A stretch of 64,000 bases of DNA. It comes from Parvibaculum sp046297875 (lineage in GTDB: Bacteria; Pseudomonadota; Alphaproteobacteria; Parvibaculales; Parvibaculaceae). Where the stretch lies: positions 124,001 through 188,000 of the forward strand of contig NZ_JBKBHD010000001.1 in the NCBI RefSeq assembly GCF_046297875.1, in the 5' to 3' direction. How positions within the stretch are numbered: position 1 is the first letter of the stretch; every line of letters starts with the position of its first letter. Position numbers and translations under genes: made by a program. The notes beneath the pieces are model-generated. The model saw nothing but the letters and a program-made list of their open reading frames with translations. It had not been told where the DNA came from and did no database searches. Shown one piece after another: positions 17,151 through 26,357 of this stretch.

Positions 17151-17855
17151 ATGAGATTCGTTCGGTCCACCCTTTTTGCCGCGAGCCTTTTCGTGGGGCT
17201 TGGCATTGCACTTCCGGGCATCGACACGGCTGCCGCGCAAGGCGCATCCGTCCGCGATCTGCTGGAGCAGGAACGGCCGTCTTCCGCCGAAAATGCAGCC
17301 CGCTTCAACGAGGGTGTCGCAGCCTACGATGCGGGCGATTTCACTCGCGCCTTCAATGTCTGGCTCCCCATCGCACAGGAAAACGATCTCGCCGCCATGC
17401 GGAACGTCGCCATCCTTCTGCGTGAGGGAAAAGGAGTCGAAAAAGACGCGCAGCGTGCGCTCTATTTCTTCGAACGTGCCGGAAGAGCAGGCCTCGTTTC
17501 CGCGCAGGTCAACACCGCTTTCATGTATCTCAATGGCGAAGGAACGGCGCAGGACTACAAGACGGCGTCCTTCTGGTTCCATGCGGCCGCCGTCGCCGGC
17601 GTGCCTGCCGCCCGCTACAATCTCGGTGTGCTTTATGAACGGGGCCTCGGCGTCGAGCAGGATCCGGCGCGCGCCCTCGCCTGGTATGCGCTTGCGGCAC
17701 AAACGGGCCATGAGCTTGCGCTGAAAAGATTAACGGAACTGGTGCCGAGCCTGCCCGGCCCCGAGCCGCAGAAAGAGGAGGACCGGGCCGCTTCAATAAC
17801 GGCGCCGCCGCCCGCGGAAGCCCGAATCGACACAATGAAGAACCCCGCGCCTTAA
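17151..17855 (+). CDS. Secreted Sel1/TPR-repeat protein
   Basis: A 234-residue protein with a signal peptide (about 1-30, cleavage after TAAAQ). It has Sel1-like repeats, including AAMRNVAILLREGKGVEKD, VNTAFMYLNGEGTAQD and YNLGVLYERGLGVEQD, each ending with an A-x-x-W/Y-F helix. Such repeats are protein-protein scaffolds in the envelope. A proline-rich tail follows. It begins 30 bases after the surface lipoprotein and ends 59 bases before the DnaJ-like gene, so it may form an operon with them. Partner is unknown. Confidence 0.85.
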   Translation: MRFVRSTLFAASLFVGLGIALPGIDTAAAQGASVRDLLEQERPSSAENAARFNEGVAAYDAGDFTRAFNVWLPIAQENDLAAMRNVAILLREGKGVEKDAQRALYFFERAGRAGLVSAQVNTAFMYLNGEGTAQDYKTASFWFHAAAVAGVPAARYNLGVLYERGLGVEQDPARALAWYALAAQTGHELALKRLTELVPSLPGPEPQKEEDRAASITAPPPAEARIDTMKNPAP

Positions 17856-17914
17856 CCAATTCGTATGCGCCCGCGCCTAGACTGGCCGCCGGTCCGGTTC
17901 TGGAGTGACAGCGC

Positions 17915-18787
17915 TTGCGCGACCCTTATGACATTCTCGGTTTGCATCCCGGCGCGAACAATGCCGAGGTGAAGGCTGCCTATCGGAGGCTTGCGAAGCA
18001 GCTTCACCCCGATGCGCAGCACTCTTCAGCCGCGCAGCATGCGCGCTTCCAGGAAGTCACAGCCGCCTACAATCAGCTCAAGGACGAGGCAAGCCGCCGC
18101 CGCTTCGAGGCCGAGCGGCTTGCGGAGGCCGCTGCTGCGCGGCAAAGGGCGTTTCATGCCGCTGCCGAAAGCGCCGAACCTCAAGGCGACGATCTCTTCA
18201 CCGAACTTTTCGAAGGTATTCGAACGGCCGGCAAGCGCGTCTTCCGCGCCCGCGGCGAGGATCGAATCTATCGCCTTTCCGTGAGCTTCCTCGAAGCGGC
18301 GAAAGGTGCCACGAAGCGTGTGCGGCTTGCAGGCGACAGGATGCTCGATGCCGCCGTGCCTGCCGGCATCGAGAGCGGCAAGCAGATCAGGCTCAAGGGA
18401 CAAGGCGGCGAGGGTCATGGCGGGGCGGAAGCGGGCGATGCGCTTGTCACCATCGAGGTGGAGCCCCATCCATGGTTTGAGCGCCGGGGGCAGGACATCC
18501 ACCTGACCCTGCCTGTAACGCTTGCAGAGGCCGTTCTCGGGGCCAGGGTCGAGGTGCCGACCATCACCGGCATGGTGTCGCTTGCCATCCCGGCAGGCTC
18601 CAGCAGCGGCACACGGCTTCGCCTCCGCGGCAAGGGCATTGGCGGGGAATCTGGCGCCAAAGGGGACCAGTATGTGACCCTTTCGATTGCCCTGCCCGAG
18701 GCGCCGGATCGGGCGCTCAGGGATTTCGCCGCAAGCTGGGGGCAAGGGCTCAAGCATAATCCCCGAAAGGGTTTTTCCGGTTCCTGA
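17915..18787 (+). CDS. DnaJ-class co-chaperone (CbpA-like, no zinc domain)
   Basis: A 290-residue protein with an N-terminal J domain (about 1-65) carrying the HPD motif in KQLHPDAQ, needed to stimulate DnaK ATPase. It lacks the cysteine-rich zinc repeats of DnaJ and goes to the two beta-barrel client domains (about 105-275), with G-rich LKGQGGEGHGG and LRGKGIGG motifs as in CbpA. The start is TTG at 17915 with GGAG at -11, giving a J domain beginning MRDPYDILGL. A rho-independent terminator follows the gene. It acts in the cytoplasm in protein folding. Confidence 0.88.
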   Translation: MRDPYDILGLHPGANNAEVKAAYRRLAKQLHPDAQHSSAAQHARFQEVTAAYNQLKDEASRRRFEAERLAEAAAARQRAFHAAAESAEPQGDDLFTELFEGIRTAGKRVFRARGEDRIYRLSVSFLEAAKGATKRVRLAGDRMLDAAVPAGIESGKQIRLKGQGGEGHGGAEAGDALVTIEVEPHPWFERRGQDIHLTLPVTLAEAVLGARVEVPTITGMVSLAIPAGSSSGTRLRLRGKGIGGESGAKGDQYVTLSIALPEAPDRALRDFAASWGQGLKHNPRKGFSGS

Positions 18788-18820
18788 CCTGTCTCAAACT
18801 GTCGTGAAACGTGATCCCAA

Positions 18821-18845
18821 CCCTCTGAAAATGAGGGGCTTTTTT
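18821..18845 (+). terminator. Rho-independent terminator
   Basis: CCCTC (18821-18825) and GAGGG (18833-18837) with a 7-base loop are followed by GC and six T residues (18840-18845). It separates the DnaJ-like gene from fabI. Confidence 0.8.
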
Positions 18846-18846
18846 G

Positions 18847-18875
18847 TTAGACGCTCCAAGGCTTTTGTGTAGGAT
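18847..18875 (+). promoter_or_regulatory. Sigma70-like promoter for fabI
   Basis: TTAGAC (18847-18852) and TAGGAT (18870-18875) are 17 bases apart, about 40 bases before the ATG at 18915 and just after the terminator. Confidence 0.45.
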
Positions 18876-18914
18876 GCGGCTCGATTTCAGCAAGTACAAA
18901 TAGACGGGGACTAG

Positions 18915-19754
18915 ATGAGCGAAGCCATCACCAGCACGGGCCCTGAGCTCAAGGGCAATCTGATGAAGGGCAAGCGTGGCCTCGTCATGGGTGTCGCCAA
19001 CAACCGGTCGATCGCCTGGGGGATTGCCAAGGCCTGCGCCAACCAGGGTGCCGAACTTGCCTTCACGTTCCAGGGCGAGGCTCTGCAAAAGCGGGTCGTG
19101 CCGCTGGCAGAATCGGTCGGTTCCTCGCTCGTCATGCCCTGCGATGTGACGGACGCGGCAAGCATGGACGCCGTCTTCGAGCGGCTCCAGAAGGAATGGG
19201 GCCAGCTCGACTTCCTCGTTCACGCGATCGCCTATGCCAACAAGGAAGAACTCGACGGGCGCTATGTCGATACGACGCTCGGCAATTTCACCGCCTCGAT
19301 GGCCATTTCCTGCTACTCGCTTGCCGCGCTTTGCCAGCGCGCCGAGAAGCTGATGACAAATGGCGGCTCGGTGGTGACGCTGACCTACTACGGGTCGGAA
19401 AAGGTCATCCCGCACTACAACGTCATGGGGGTCGCCAAGGCCGCGCTTGAGGCGAGTGTGCGCTATCTTGCGGTGGATCTCGGCCGCAACAATATCCGCG
19501 TCAATGCCGTGTCGGCCGGACCGATCAAGACTCTTGCCGCTTCGGGCATCGGCGATTTCCGCTACATCCTGAAGTGGAACGAACTCAATTCGCCGCTGAA
19601 GCGCACCGTTACGATCGAGGAAGTGGGCAACACCGCGCTTTATCTTCTCTCCGATCTCGGCTCGGGCGTCACGGGCGAAGTACACCACGTCGATGCGGGC
19701 TATCATGTCGTCGGCATGAAGGCCGAGGACGCGCCGGACATGAGTATCGTCTGA
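18915..19754 (+). CDS. fabI: Enoyl-[acyl-carrier-protein] reductase (NADH)
   Basis: A 279-residue FabI that reduces enoyl-ACP in each fatty acid elongation cycle. The cofactor segment GVANNRSIAWGIAK (about 26-39) is the FabI variant of the SDR glycine motif, and the catalytic pair Tyr168 and Lys175 lies in PHYNVMGVAKAALE (Y-x6-K, not the SDR Y-x3-K). SAGPIKTLAASGI is the conserved substrate-loop sequence targeted by triclosan and diazaborines. Length is slightly over E. coli FabI because of an N-terminal extension before LMKGKRGLV. aroC follows after 70 bases. Essential in most organisms unless another reductase exists. Confidence 0.95.
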   Translation: MSEAITSTGPELKGNLMKGKRGLVMGVANNRSIAWGIAKACANQGAELAFTFQGEALQKRVVPLAESVGSSLVMPCDVTDAASMDAVFERLQKEWGQLDFLVHAIAYANKEELDGRYVDTTLGNFTASMAISCYSLAALCQRAEKLMTNGGSVVTLTYYGSEKVIPHYNVMGVAKAALEASVRYLAVDLGRNNIRVNAVSAGPIKTLAASGIGDFRYILKWNELNSPLKRTVTIEEVGNTALYLLSDLGSGVTGEVHHVDAGYHVVGMKAEDAPDMSIV

Positions 19755-19824
19755 CGGGCTCCCGCGCCTTTTCCACCCGCCGGTTCACCGCGTAAGGAAG
19801 ATCCCCCGGGATCGGTCAAACAGG

Positions 19825-20922
19825 ATGTCGCACAACACGTTCGGCCATCTCTTCCGTGTCACGACCTGGGGCGAAAGCCACGGGCCGGCGCTCGGCTGCG
19901 TGGTCGACGGCGCACCGCCGCGCCTCGCGCTCAAGGCGGAAGACATCCAGCACTGGCTCGACCGCCGCCGCCCCGGCCAGTCGCGCTTCACGACGCAGCG
20001 CCGCGAGCCGGACGAGGTGAAAATCCTGTCGGGCACTTTTGTCGAGGATGGTGCCGAGCTGACCACAGGTACGCCGATCTCGCTGATGATCGAGAATGTC
20101 GATCAGCGCTCGAAGGACTATGGCGACATTATCGAGAAGTTCCGGCCGGGCCATGCGGACTTCACCTATTTCTCGAAATACGGCATCCGCGATCATCGCG
20201 GCGGCGGGCGCTCGTCTGCGCGCGAAACGGCGGCACGTGTCGCCGCGGGCGCGGTTGCGCGCGCGGTTCTTGGCAGCGGCATCACCATTCGCGGCGCGCT
20301 GGTGCAGATGGGTCCGCACAGGATCGACCGCGCGAACTGGGACTGGAACGAGACGGAAAACAATCCCTTCTGGTGCCCCGACGCGAAGGCGGCCGCCGAG
20401 TGGGAAACCTATCTCGACGGCGTGCGCAAGAGCGGGTCGTCCTGCGGAGCAGTGATCGAGGTCGTCGCCTCGGGCGTTCCCGCCGGGCTTGGTGCACCGA
20501 TCTATGGCAAGCTCGATGCCGATCTTGCCGCCGCGATGATGAGCATCAATGCGGTCAAGGGCGTCGAGATCGGCGACGGTTTCGCTGCCGCTGCGCTTTC
20601 CGGCGAGGAGAATGCCGACGAGATGCAGTCCACCAATCATGGGCTCGGTTTCTCGTCGAACCATGCAGGCGGGATTCTCGGCGGCATTTCGACGGGACAG
20701 GATGTCGTTGTCCGTTTCGCCGTCAAGCCGACCTCCTCCATTCTCTCGCCGCGCAAGACCGTGACCAAGGCGGGCGAAAACACCGAGATCGTCACAAAGG
20801 GCCGCCACGACCCCTGCGTCGGCATCCGCGCCGTACCTGTTGGTGAGGCAATGATGGCATGCGTGCTCGCCGACCATCTGCTCCGCCATCGCGGCCAGAT
20901 GGGAGAGAGCGGCAATGAGTGA
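19825..20922 (+). CDS. aroC: Chorismate synthase
   Basis: A 365-residue enzyme that removes phosphate from EPSP to form chorismate, the branch point to aromatic amino acids, folate and quinones; needs reduced FMN. Conserved FMN/EPSP residues are seen in TTWGESHGPALGCVVDG (about 13-29), RRPGQSRFTTQRREPDE (about 48-64), the DYGDIIEKFRPGHADFTYFSKYGIRDHRGGGRSSARET region (about 96-130, phosphate-contact His/Arg), and the family signature around SSNHAGGILGGISTG. Length is normal. It overlaps the next gene by 8 bases. Confidence 0.96.
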   Translation: MSHNTFGHLFRVTTWGESHGPALGCVVDGAPPRLALKAEDIQHWLDRRRPGQSRFTTQRREPDEVKILSGTFVEDGAELTTGTPISLMIENVDQRSKDYGDIIEKFRPGHADFTYFSKYGIRDHRGGGRSSARETAARVAAGAVARAVLGSGITIRGALVQMGPHRIDRANWDWNETENNPFWCPDAKAAAEWETYLDGVRKSGSSCGAVIEVVASGVPAGLGAPIYGKLDADLAAAMMSINAVKGVEIGDGFAAAALSGEENADEMQSTNHGLGFSSNHAGGILGGISTGQDVVVRFAVKPTSSILSPRKTVTKAGENTEIVTKGRHDPCVGIRAVPVGEAMMACVLADHLLRHRGQMGESGNE

Positions 20923-21433
20923 CGCCGGCAAGACGGGCGACTACCTCACCGCGTCCTATTCCAAGGACAAGGGTGAGAGCGTCGTCTACAGCGCCGTTCT
21001 CGCCGCAGGCGCATTGGTCATCTTCGGTGTGCCGCGCGCGCCGGTGATTTCGCTCATCCTTGCGCTCGCCGCCGTCGCCGTTGCCCTCTATCACTGGCCC
21101 TATGTCGCGCGCGAGCGCCGCGCCATCGCCATCACGCCTGCAGGCATCATGGTCGACAGACTCGGGCTCCTGCCCTGGAACGCGATTTCCGATGTGCATC
21201 TTTTCGAGCGTTATGTCCGCATGATCCGCAATGCGGAACTGCGCATCGCGCTCCGCCGCCCGTTCGACAGCGCCATCGAGAGCCGCCCGGAGATCAATCT
21301 GCTTCGGCGCTACATGTATCGCTGCTGGACCGTGATTTCGCCGCAGGAAGTCGCGATCAAGCTGTCGACGCTCGACGCAAAGCCGGAAGCGGTGGAAGCC
21401 GCTGTCCGCCAGCACCTGCACCGGCCCGTCTGA
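20915..21433 (+). CDS. Hypothetical membrane protein
   Basis: A 172-residue protein with two adjacent hydrophobic segments (about 24-37 and 42-62) separated by a short RAP turn, then a soluble C-terminal domain of about 100 residues with GIMVDRLGLLPWNAISDVHLFE. This arrangement resembles PH-domain-like membrane proteins, but I cannot assign a family. The ATG lies inside the aroC end (8-base overlap), so translation is coupled to aroC. It converges with the minus-strand methyltransferase gene at 21438. Function unknown. Confidence 0.65.
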   Translation: MSDAGKTGDYLTASYSKDKGESVVYSAVLAAGALVIFGVPRAPVISLILALAAVAVALYHWPYVARERRAIAITPAGIMVDRLGLLPWNAISDVHLFERYVRMIRNAELRIALRRPFDSAIESRPEINLLRRYMYRCWTVISPQEVAIKLSTLDAKPEAVEAAVRQHLHRPV

Positions 21434-21437
21434 CGCT

Positions 21438-22685
21438 TCAATCGCGCCTGAAAACGCCCACCACTTCGAGATGCGGCGACCAGAGAAACTGGTCGACAGG
21501 CGTTATGCGCTCGAGCCTGTAGCCGCCATCGATGAGCGCGCGGGCATCGCGCGCGAAGGTTGCCGGATTGCAAGAAACGGACGCCACAACAGGCACCGGC
21601 GATTTCGCGATCTCCTCCGCTTGCGGCAGAGCGCCGGAGCGCGGCGGATCGATGACGATGGCGTCGAATTTTTCAAGCTCCGATGCGAGCAAGGGCCGCC
21701 GCGCCAGATCGCGCGTTTCGGTGGTCACGGGCTTCAGGCCGAGAGCGGGCCCCTGTGCGCGGATGGCGCGGTCAAGGGCGGCGAGCGCACACTTCTCGCC
21801 CTCCACGGCGTGGACGGTGGCGTCACGTGCGAAAGCGGCCGCGAATGTACCGCAACCGGCATAGAGATCGGCGATGCGCTTCGCCTTGCCGATCGCATTG
21901 CGGACAAGCCCCGTCAGCGCCGCTTCGCCTTCCGCCGTCGGTTGAAGAAATCCGCCGGGCGGCAGTGCCACGCGAAGACCCGAAAGATTGATCTCCGGCG
22001 GCAGACGCTCGGCAACGATCTCACCGTTCCATGAGAGACGCGCGAGACCGGCGGCGCTTGCCTCTCGCCCAAGATCGGCGCGCAGCGGCCCGTCGAGCGG
22101 CTTGCCGCCCGTCACATAGACATCGAGCCCGTTGATCGTGGAGGTCACCAGGAGAGACGCGCGCGAGCGGCGCGACAGGCCGCATGTGGCGATCGAAGCA
22201 AGAGCGGGAAGCACCGCCTCGATCTCCGGCACGACAAGCGGACACTCCACCAGCGGCACGATATTGTGCGTGCCCTGCATGTAGTAGCCGAGCGTTGCGC
22301 CGCTCTTCGTGCGCGTCGCGGCGAAGGTGGCGCGGCGGCGGCTTTTCAGATTCGCGCCGATAAGCGGCGCAATTTCCGTCTCGATGCCGCGCGCCTTCAG
22401 CGCGGCGCTCACAAGGCCGTGCTTCCATTCCGCATAGAAGTCAGGCGCGGCATGCTGCATGGCACAACCGCCGCAGCGTGTGAAGTGGCGGCACGCAGCG
22501 GCAATCCGCTTCGGCGATGGCGTGATGATCTTCAGAAGTTCCGCCCTGCCCTCGCCCAGCGGCCGGGCGCGCACAGTTTCGCCGGGCAGGACATAGGGCG
22601 CATAGAGCGGCCCGTCCGGCGTTTCCGCCACGCCGTCTCCTTGCGCACCGAGTGCGACTATTTCGACATCGATGTCATTTGTCAT
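21438..22685 (-). CDS. TrmA/RumA-like RNA (uracil-C5) methyltransferase
   Basis: A 415-residue SAM-dependent methyltransferase. An N-terminal TRAM domain is followed by an Fe-S cluster pattern Cys65-x5-Cys71-x2-Cys74 (CRHFTRCGGC) with a fourth Cys in LVECPLVV. The SAM-binding LYAGCGTFAAAFA motif is at about 270, and the catalytic Cys is in SVSCNPATFARD near the C-terminus. It makes m5U in 23S rRNA or tRNA; the exact target cannot be given. It overlaps the upstream tlyA gene by 11 bases, and closes the HDAC-xseB-ispA-dxs-tlyA string. Confidence 0.88.
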   Translation of the reverse strand: MTNDIDVEIVALGAQGDGVAETPDGPLYAPYVLPGETVRARPLGEGRAELLKIITPSPKRIAAACRHFTRCGGCAMQHAAPDFYAEWKHGLVSAALKARGIETEIAPLIGANLKSRRRATFAATRTKSGATLGYYMQGTHNIVPLVECPLVVPEIEAVLPALASIATCGLSRRSRASLLVTSTINGLDVYVTGGKPLDGPLRADLGREASAAGLARLSWNGEIVAERLPPEINLSGLRVALPPGGFLQPTAEGEAALTGLVRNAIGKAKRIADLYAGCGTFAAAFARDATVHAVEGEKCALAALDRAIRAQGPALGLKPVTTETRDLARRPLLASELEKFDAIVIDPPRSGALPQAEEIAKSPVPVVASVSCNPATFARDARALIDGGYRLERITPVDQFLWSPHLEVVGVFRRD

Positions 22686-23421
22686 GGCGCGCCGCGATCA
22701 GGAATTCCACATTGCCGTCACCGCCCTCTATAGGGCTTTCCGTCAGCCCAAGCACGCGCCAACCGGCCTCGCCTTCAAGCCACTGTGCGAATTCGCTGCA
22801 AATCCGCTGCCGCAGGGCATCATCGCGGACAATCCCGCCCCGGCCGACATTCTCCGGCCCCGCCTCGAATTGCGGTTTGATAAGGGCAACGAGCGTTGCG
22901 CCTGGTTCGGCGAGCGCAAGCGATGGCGGCAGCGCCTTGCGAAGGCCGATGAAACTCAGATCGGCGACAATGAAGGAGATGCGTTCGGGCACCGCATCGC
23001 GCGTGACATCCTTCGCGTTCAAACCCTCGATGGACCGCACACGCGGATCGGCGGCGACTTCCTTCGCAAGCTGGCCGTGGCCGACATCGATAGCGATGAC
23101 GCTCGCCGCACCGCGCTCAAGCAGCGCTTGCGTGAAGCCGCCGGTCGAGGCGCCGAGATCGAGGCATGTCGCGCCTGACGGATCGAGGCCGAACGTATCG
23201 AGCGCATGGATGAGTTTCAGCGCCCCTCGCGAGACGTAGGGATGTTCCAGACCGTCAATTTCAACGTCGTCGGTATCGCTTACCGTGTCGGAAGGTTTCG
23301 CCGCCACTTTTCCGCCGACGCGGACATGGCCTGCCTTGATCGCGCCTTGCGCGCGGGCGCGGGTCGGTGCGAGGCCGCGTTCGACCAGCGCGAGGTCGAG
23401 ACGCTGCTTTTCCCCGGACAT
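22675..23421 (-). CDS. tlyA: TlyA-family 2'-O-methyltransferase
   Basis: A 248-residue protein with an S4 RNA-binding domain (about 1-65: KQRLDLALVERGLAPTRARAQ) and a FtsJ-type methyltransferase domain with SAM motif CLDLGASTGGFTQALLERGA (about 85-104) and the catalytic K-D-K-E set partly visible (KALPPSLALAEPGATLVALIKPQFEAG). In mycobacteria TlyA methylates rRNA ribose and loss gives capreomycin resistance; in other bacteria it is an rRNA methylase too, although older annotations call it hemolysin. It overlaps the methyltransferase gene by 11 bases and starts 8 bases after dxs. Confidence 0.9.
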   Translation of the reverse strand: MSGEKQRLDLALVERGLAPTRARAQGAIKAGHVRVGGKVAAKPSDTVSDTDDVEIDGLEHPYVSRGALKLIHALDTFGLDPSGATCLDLGASTGGFTQALLERGAASVIAIDVGHGQLAKEVAADPRVRSIEGLNAKDVTRDAVPERISFIVADLSFIGLRKALPPSLALAEPGATLVALIKPQFEAGPENVGRGGIVRDDALRQRICSEFAQWLEGEAGWRVLGLTESPIEGGDGNVEFLIAARHDK

Positions 23422-23429
23422 GAAATTTC

Positions 23430-25379
23430 TCAGACGAGTTTCGGCTGCGGCGCGATCTCGTGGAGGCTCGCAATCGCCGTTTCCTGCCCGCCCAGCGCCG
23501 CCAGCACCGTTTCCACGATCTGCGCCGCATTGAGCCCGGCAATGTCGTACATCACTTCGGGCTTGTCGTGATCGATGAAGATATCGGGCAGCGCCATGGG
23601 CCGCACTTTCAGCCCGCGGTCGAGTGCGCCGGAGCGGGCAAGGAAATCGAGTACATGGCTGCCGAAGCCGCCGATGGAGCCTTCTTCCACCGTCACCAGC
23701 ACTTCGTGTTCGCGGGCAAGCCGCGCCACGAGATCCGTGTCGAGAGGCTTCACGAAACGCGCATCGGCAACCGTGGTCGAAAGACCGAGTGCGCCAAGCT
23801 GCTCCGCCGCCTTCAGAGCTTCCGCGAGGCGCGTACCGAGCGAAAGGATCGCAACCTTGGTGCCTTCGCGCATGATACGGCCCTTGCCGATTTCAAGCGG
23901 CGCACCGATTGCAGGCATATCGAGGCCAATGCCCTCGCCGCGCGGATAACGGAAGGATGAAGGACGATCGTCGATGGCAACCGACGTCGCGACCATGTGC
24001 TTCAGTTCCACTTCGTCGGCTGCCGCCATGACGACGAAATCCGGCAGACAGGCGAGATAGGTCACATCGAACGAGCCCGCATGGGTCGGCCCGTCGGCGC
24101 CGACAAGACCTGCGCGGTCGATTGCGAAACGCACAGGCAGGCGCTGGATCGCCACGTCATGCACGACCTGGTCATAAGCGCGCTGCAGGAAGGTCGAATA
24201 GATCGCCGTGAAGGGCTTGTAGCCTTCTGCCGCAAGGCCCGCGGCGAAGGTCACGCCATGCTGCTCGGCAATGCCGACATCGAAAGTGCGCGCGGGGAAA
24301 CGCTCGCCGAAGAGATCGAGCCCGGTGCCCGAAGGCATCGCCGCCGTCACCGCGACGATCTTGTCGTCCTGTTCGGCATGGGCGATCAGGCTCTCGGCAA
24401 AGACCTTGGTGTAGCTCGGCGCATTGGCTTTCGCCTTCGCCTGCGTGCCCGTCACCACGTCGAATTTCGAGACGCCATGATACTTGTCGGCGGAGGCTTC
24501 GGCGGGCGCATAGCCCTTGCCCTTCTGCGTCACGACATGGACGAGGATCGGCCCTTCGCCCGCATCACGCACATTTTTCAGCACCGGCAGAAGATGATCG
24601 AAATTATGTCCGTCGATGGGACCGACATAATAGAGCCCCAGTTCCTCGAACAGCGTGCCGCCGGTTGCCATGCCGCGCGCATACTCCTCCGCCCGGCGCG
24701 CGCTTTCTTCCAGCCGCTTCGGCAGAAGCTGCGCAAGCTGCTTGGCGAGATGGCGCATCGAGCGGTAGGTGCCGCCCGACAGAAGCCGCGCGAGGTAGGC
24801 ACTCATCGCGCCCACCGGCGGCGCAATCGACATGTCGTTGTCGTTCAGGATGATGATGAGGCGGCTGTCCATCGAGCCGGCATTGTTCATCGCCTCATAG
24901 GCCATGCCCGCCGACATCGCGCCATCGCCGATCACGGCGACGACATTGTTTGTGCCGCCCTTGAGGTCGCGTGCGACCGCCATGCCGAGGCCGGCCGAAA
25001 TCGAGGTCGAGGAATGGGCGGCACCGAAGGGGTCGTATTCGCTTTCGGCGCGCTTGGTGAAGCCCGACAGGCCACCGCCCTGACGAAGCGTGCGGATGCG
25101 ATCCCGCCGCCCCGTCAGCACCTTGTGCGGATAGGCCTGATGGCCGACATCCCAGATGATCCGATCTTCGGGCGTATTGAAAACATAGTGGAGTGCGACG
25201 GTAAGTTCGACCACGCCAAGCCCCGCGCCGAGATGCCCGCCTGTCTGCGACACGGCGTCGATCACTTCGGCACGCAATTCGTCCGCCACCTGCCGCAAAT
25301 CGGATTCCGGCAGCGCGCGAAGCTCCGCGGGTGATGTCACCCGGTCAAGCAAAGGGGTCGGATTATCGCTGCTCAACAC
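23430..25379 (-). CDS. dxs: 1-deoxy-D-xylulose-5-phosphate synthase
   Basis: A 649-residue ThDP enzyme that makes DXP from pyruvate and glyceraldehyde 3-phosphate, the first step of the MEP isoprenoid route. GHLGAGLGVVELTVALHYVF (about 48) and VIGDGAMSAGMAYEAMNNAG (about 149, the ThDP/Mg GDG motif), DVGIAEQHGVTFAAGLA (about 367, catalytic Glu), and VGADGPTHAGSFD (about 421) are all present. Starting GTG at 25379 gives the full protein; a TTG one codon later has a better spaced SD (GAGGTGAG), so the start may be shifted by one residue. It sits next to ispA as in many Alphaproteobacteria. Confidence 0.95.
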   Translation of the reverse strand: MLSSDNPTPLLDRVTSPAELRALPESDLRQVADELRAEVIDAVSQTGGHLGAGLGVVELTVALHYVFNTPEDRIIWDVGHQAYPHKVLTGRRDRIRTLRQGGGLSGFTKRAESEYDPFGAAHSSTSISAGLGMAVARDLKGGTNNVVAVIGDGAMSAGMAYEAMNNAGSMDSRLIIILNDNDMSIAPPVGAMSAYLARLLSGGTYRSMRHLAKQLAQLLPKRLEESARRAEEYARGMATGGTLFEELGLYYVGPIDGHNFDHLLPVLKNVRDAGEGPILVHVVTQKGKGYAPAEASADKYHGVSKFDVVTGTQAKAKANAPSYTKVFAESLIAHAEQDDKIVAVTAAMPSGTGLDLFGERFPARTFDVGIAEQHGVTFAAGLAAEGYKPFTAIYSTFLQRAYDQVVHDVAIQRLPVRFAIDRAGLVGADGPTHAGSFDVTYLACLPDFVVMAAADEVELKHMVATSVAIDDRPSSFRYPRGEGIGLDMPAIGAPLEIGKGRIMREGTKVAILSLGTRLAEALKAAEQLGALGLSTTVADARFVKPLDTDLVARLAREHEVLVTVEEGSIGGFGSHVLDFLARSGALDRGLKVRPMALPDIFIDHDKPEVMYDIAGLNAAQIVETVLAALGGQETAIASLHEIAPQPKLV

Positions 25380-25445
25380 TCACCTCGGCCGTCAGGGGCC
25401 AGACAGGGCACAAGGCCCGTAGCGGGCGCCCGGAAGGGACCGCCC

Positions 25446-26351
25446 TCAGTTGCGGCGCGTTATAACGAAATGCGGCGCCAGACGCAAAAGATCGGCTCTT
25501 TCATCAAACAAATCAAGGTGTTGGACTGCCTGATCGGCGAGCATCCGGGCCTGGGCGCGGGCCCGTTCGACACCGAGGATCGAGACGAAGGTCGCTTTCC
25601 CCGCAGCCAAATCCTTGCCCGCTGTCTTGCCCAGCGTGGCGGCATCGCCCTCCACATCCAACAGGTCGTCGGCAATCTGGTAGGCAAGCCCGAGATCATG
25701 GGCATAGGCATGGATGGCCTGCAGCGCCTCGGGCGAAGCACGGCCGAGCACAGCGCCCGCCTCGCAGCAGAAGGAAATGAGGGCACCCGTCTTCAACTGG
25801 TGAAGCCGGGTCACACCGTTCATATCGAGTGCCTTGCCCTCGCTTGAAAGGTCGATCATCTGCCCGCCCACCATGCCGCGCGCACCGGCGGCGGCGGCGA
25901 GGCGCCGCACAAGTTCGATCCGCACCCGCGCGCGTTCATGCGTGTCCGTATCGCCGAGAATATCGAAGGCAAGCGTCAGCAGCGCATCGCCCGCGAGAAC
26001 CGCCGTCGCCTCGTCGAACTTGCGGTGAACGGTCGGCGCGCCGTGGCGCATGTCGTCATCGTCCATGCAGGGCAGATCGTCATGGACGAGGGAATAGATA
26101 TGCACGCATTCGGCCGCGGCGGCGGCGCGCAAGGCGGCCTCCCTGTTCACACCGAAAAGCGCCGCGCTCTGGCAGACGAGAAAGGGACGGAACCTCTTGC
26201 CGCCGCCCAGCGCCGCATAGCGCATGGCTTCGGCAAGCGGCGCCTCGGGACCGTCGGGCCGCGGCAGCAGCCGGTCGAGCATCGTCTCGACATCGCGCGC
26301 GCACTCACCGAGTGCCGCTTCGAACTTCCCGTCATCTGCGGGTGAGGTCAT
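25446..26351 (-). CDS. ispA: Farnesyl/geranyl diphosphate synthase
   Basis: A 301-residue short-chain trans-prenyltransferase. The first aspartate-rich motif is DDLPCMDDDDMRHG (about 92-105) and the second is DDLLDVEGD (about 230), with basic residues GKRFRPFL (about 51) for IPP binding. It condenses IPP with DMAPP/GPP to farnesyl diphosphate using Dxs-derived precursors; it is next to dxs. The start lies 6 bases after the xseB stop on the same strand, with weak SD. Small residues before the first motif fit a C15 product, but chain length cannot be fixed. Confidence 0.93.
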   Translation of the reverse strand: MTSPADDGKFEAALGECARDVETMLDRLLPRPDGPEAPLAEAMRYAALGGGKRFRPFLVCQSAALFGVNREAALRAAAAAECVHIYSLVHDDLPCMDDDDMRHGAPTVHRKFDEATAVLAGDALLTLAFDILGDTDTHERARVRIELVRRLAAAAGARGMVGGQMIDLSSEGKALDMNGVTRLHQLKTGALISFCCEAGAVLGRASPEALQAIHAYAHDLGLAYQIADDLLDVEGDAATLGKTAGKDLAAGKATFVSILGVERARAQARMLADQAVQHLDLFDERADLLRLAPHFVITRRN

Positions 26352-26357
26352 GCGGGA

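Noticed and set aside
15870..17711. 613-codon minus frame joining pdxH with sequence over the lipoprotein and Sel1 genes
   Set aside because: Only the last 208 codons are pdxH; the rest is antisense to two genuine plus-strand genes. The true start is at 16496.
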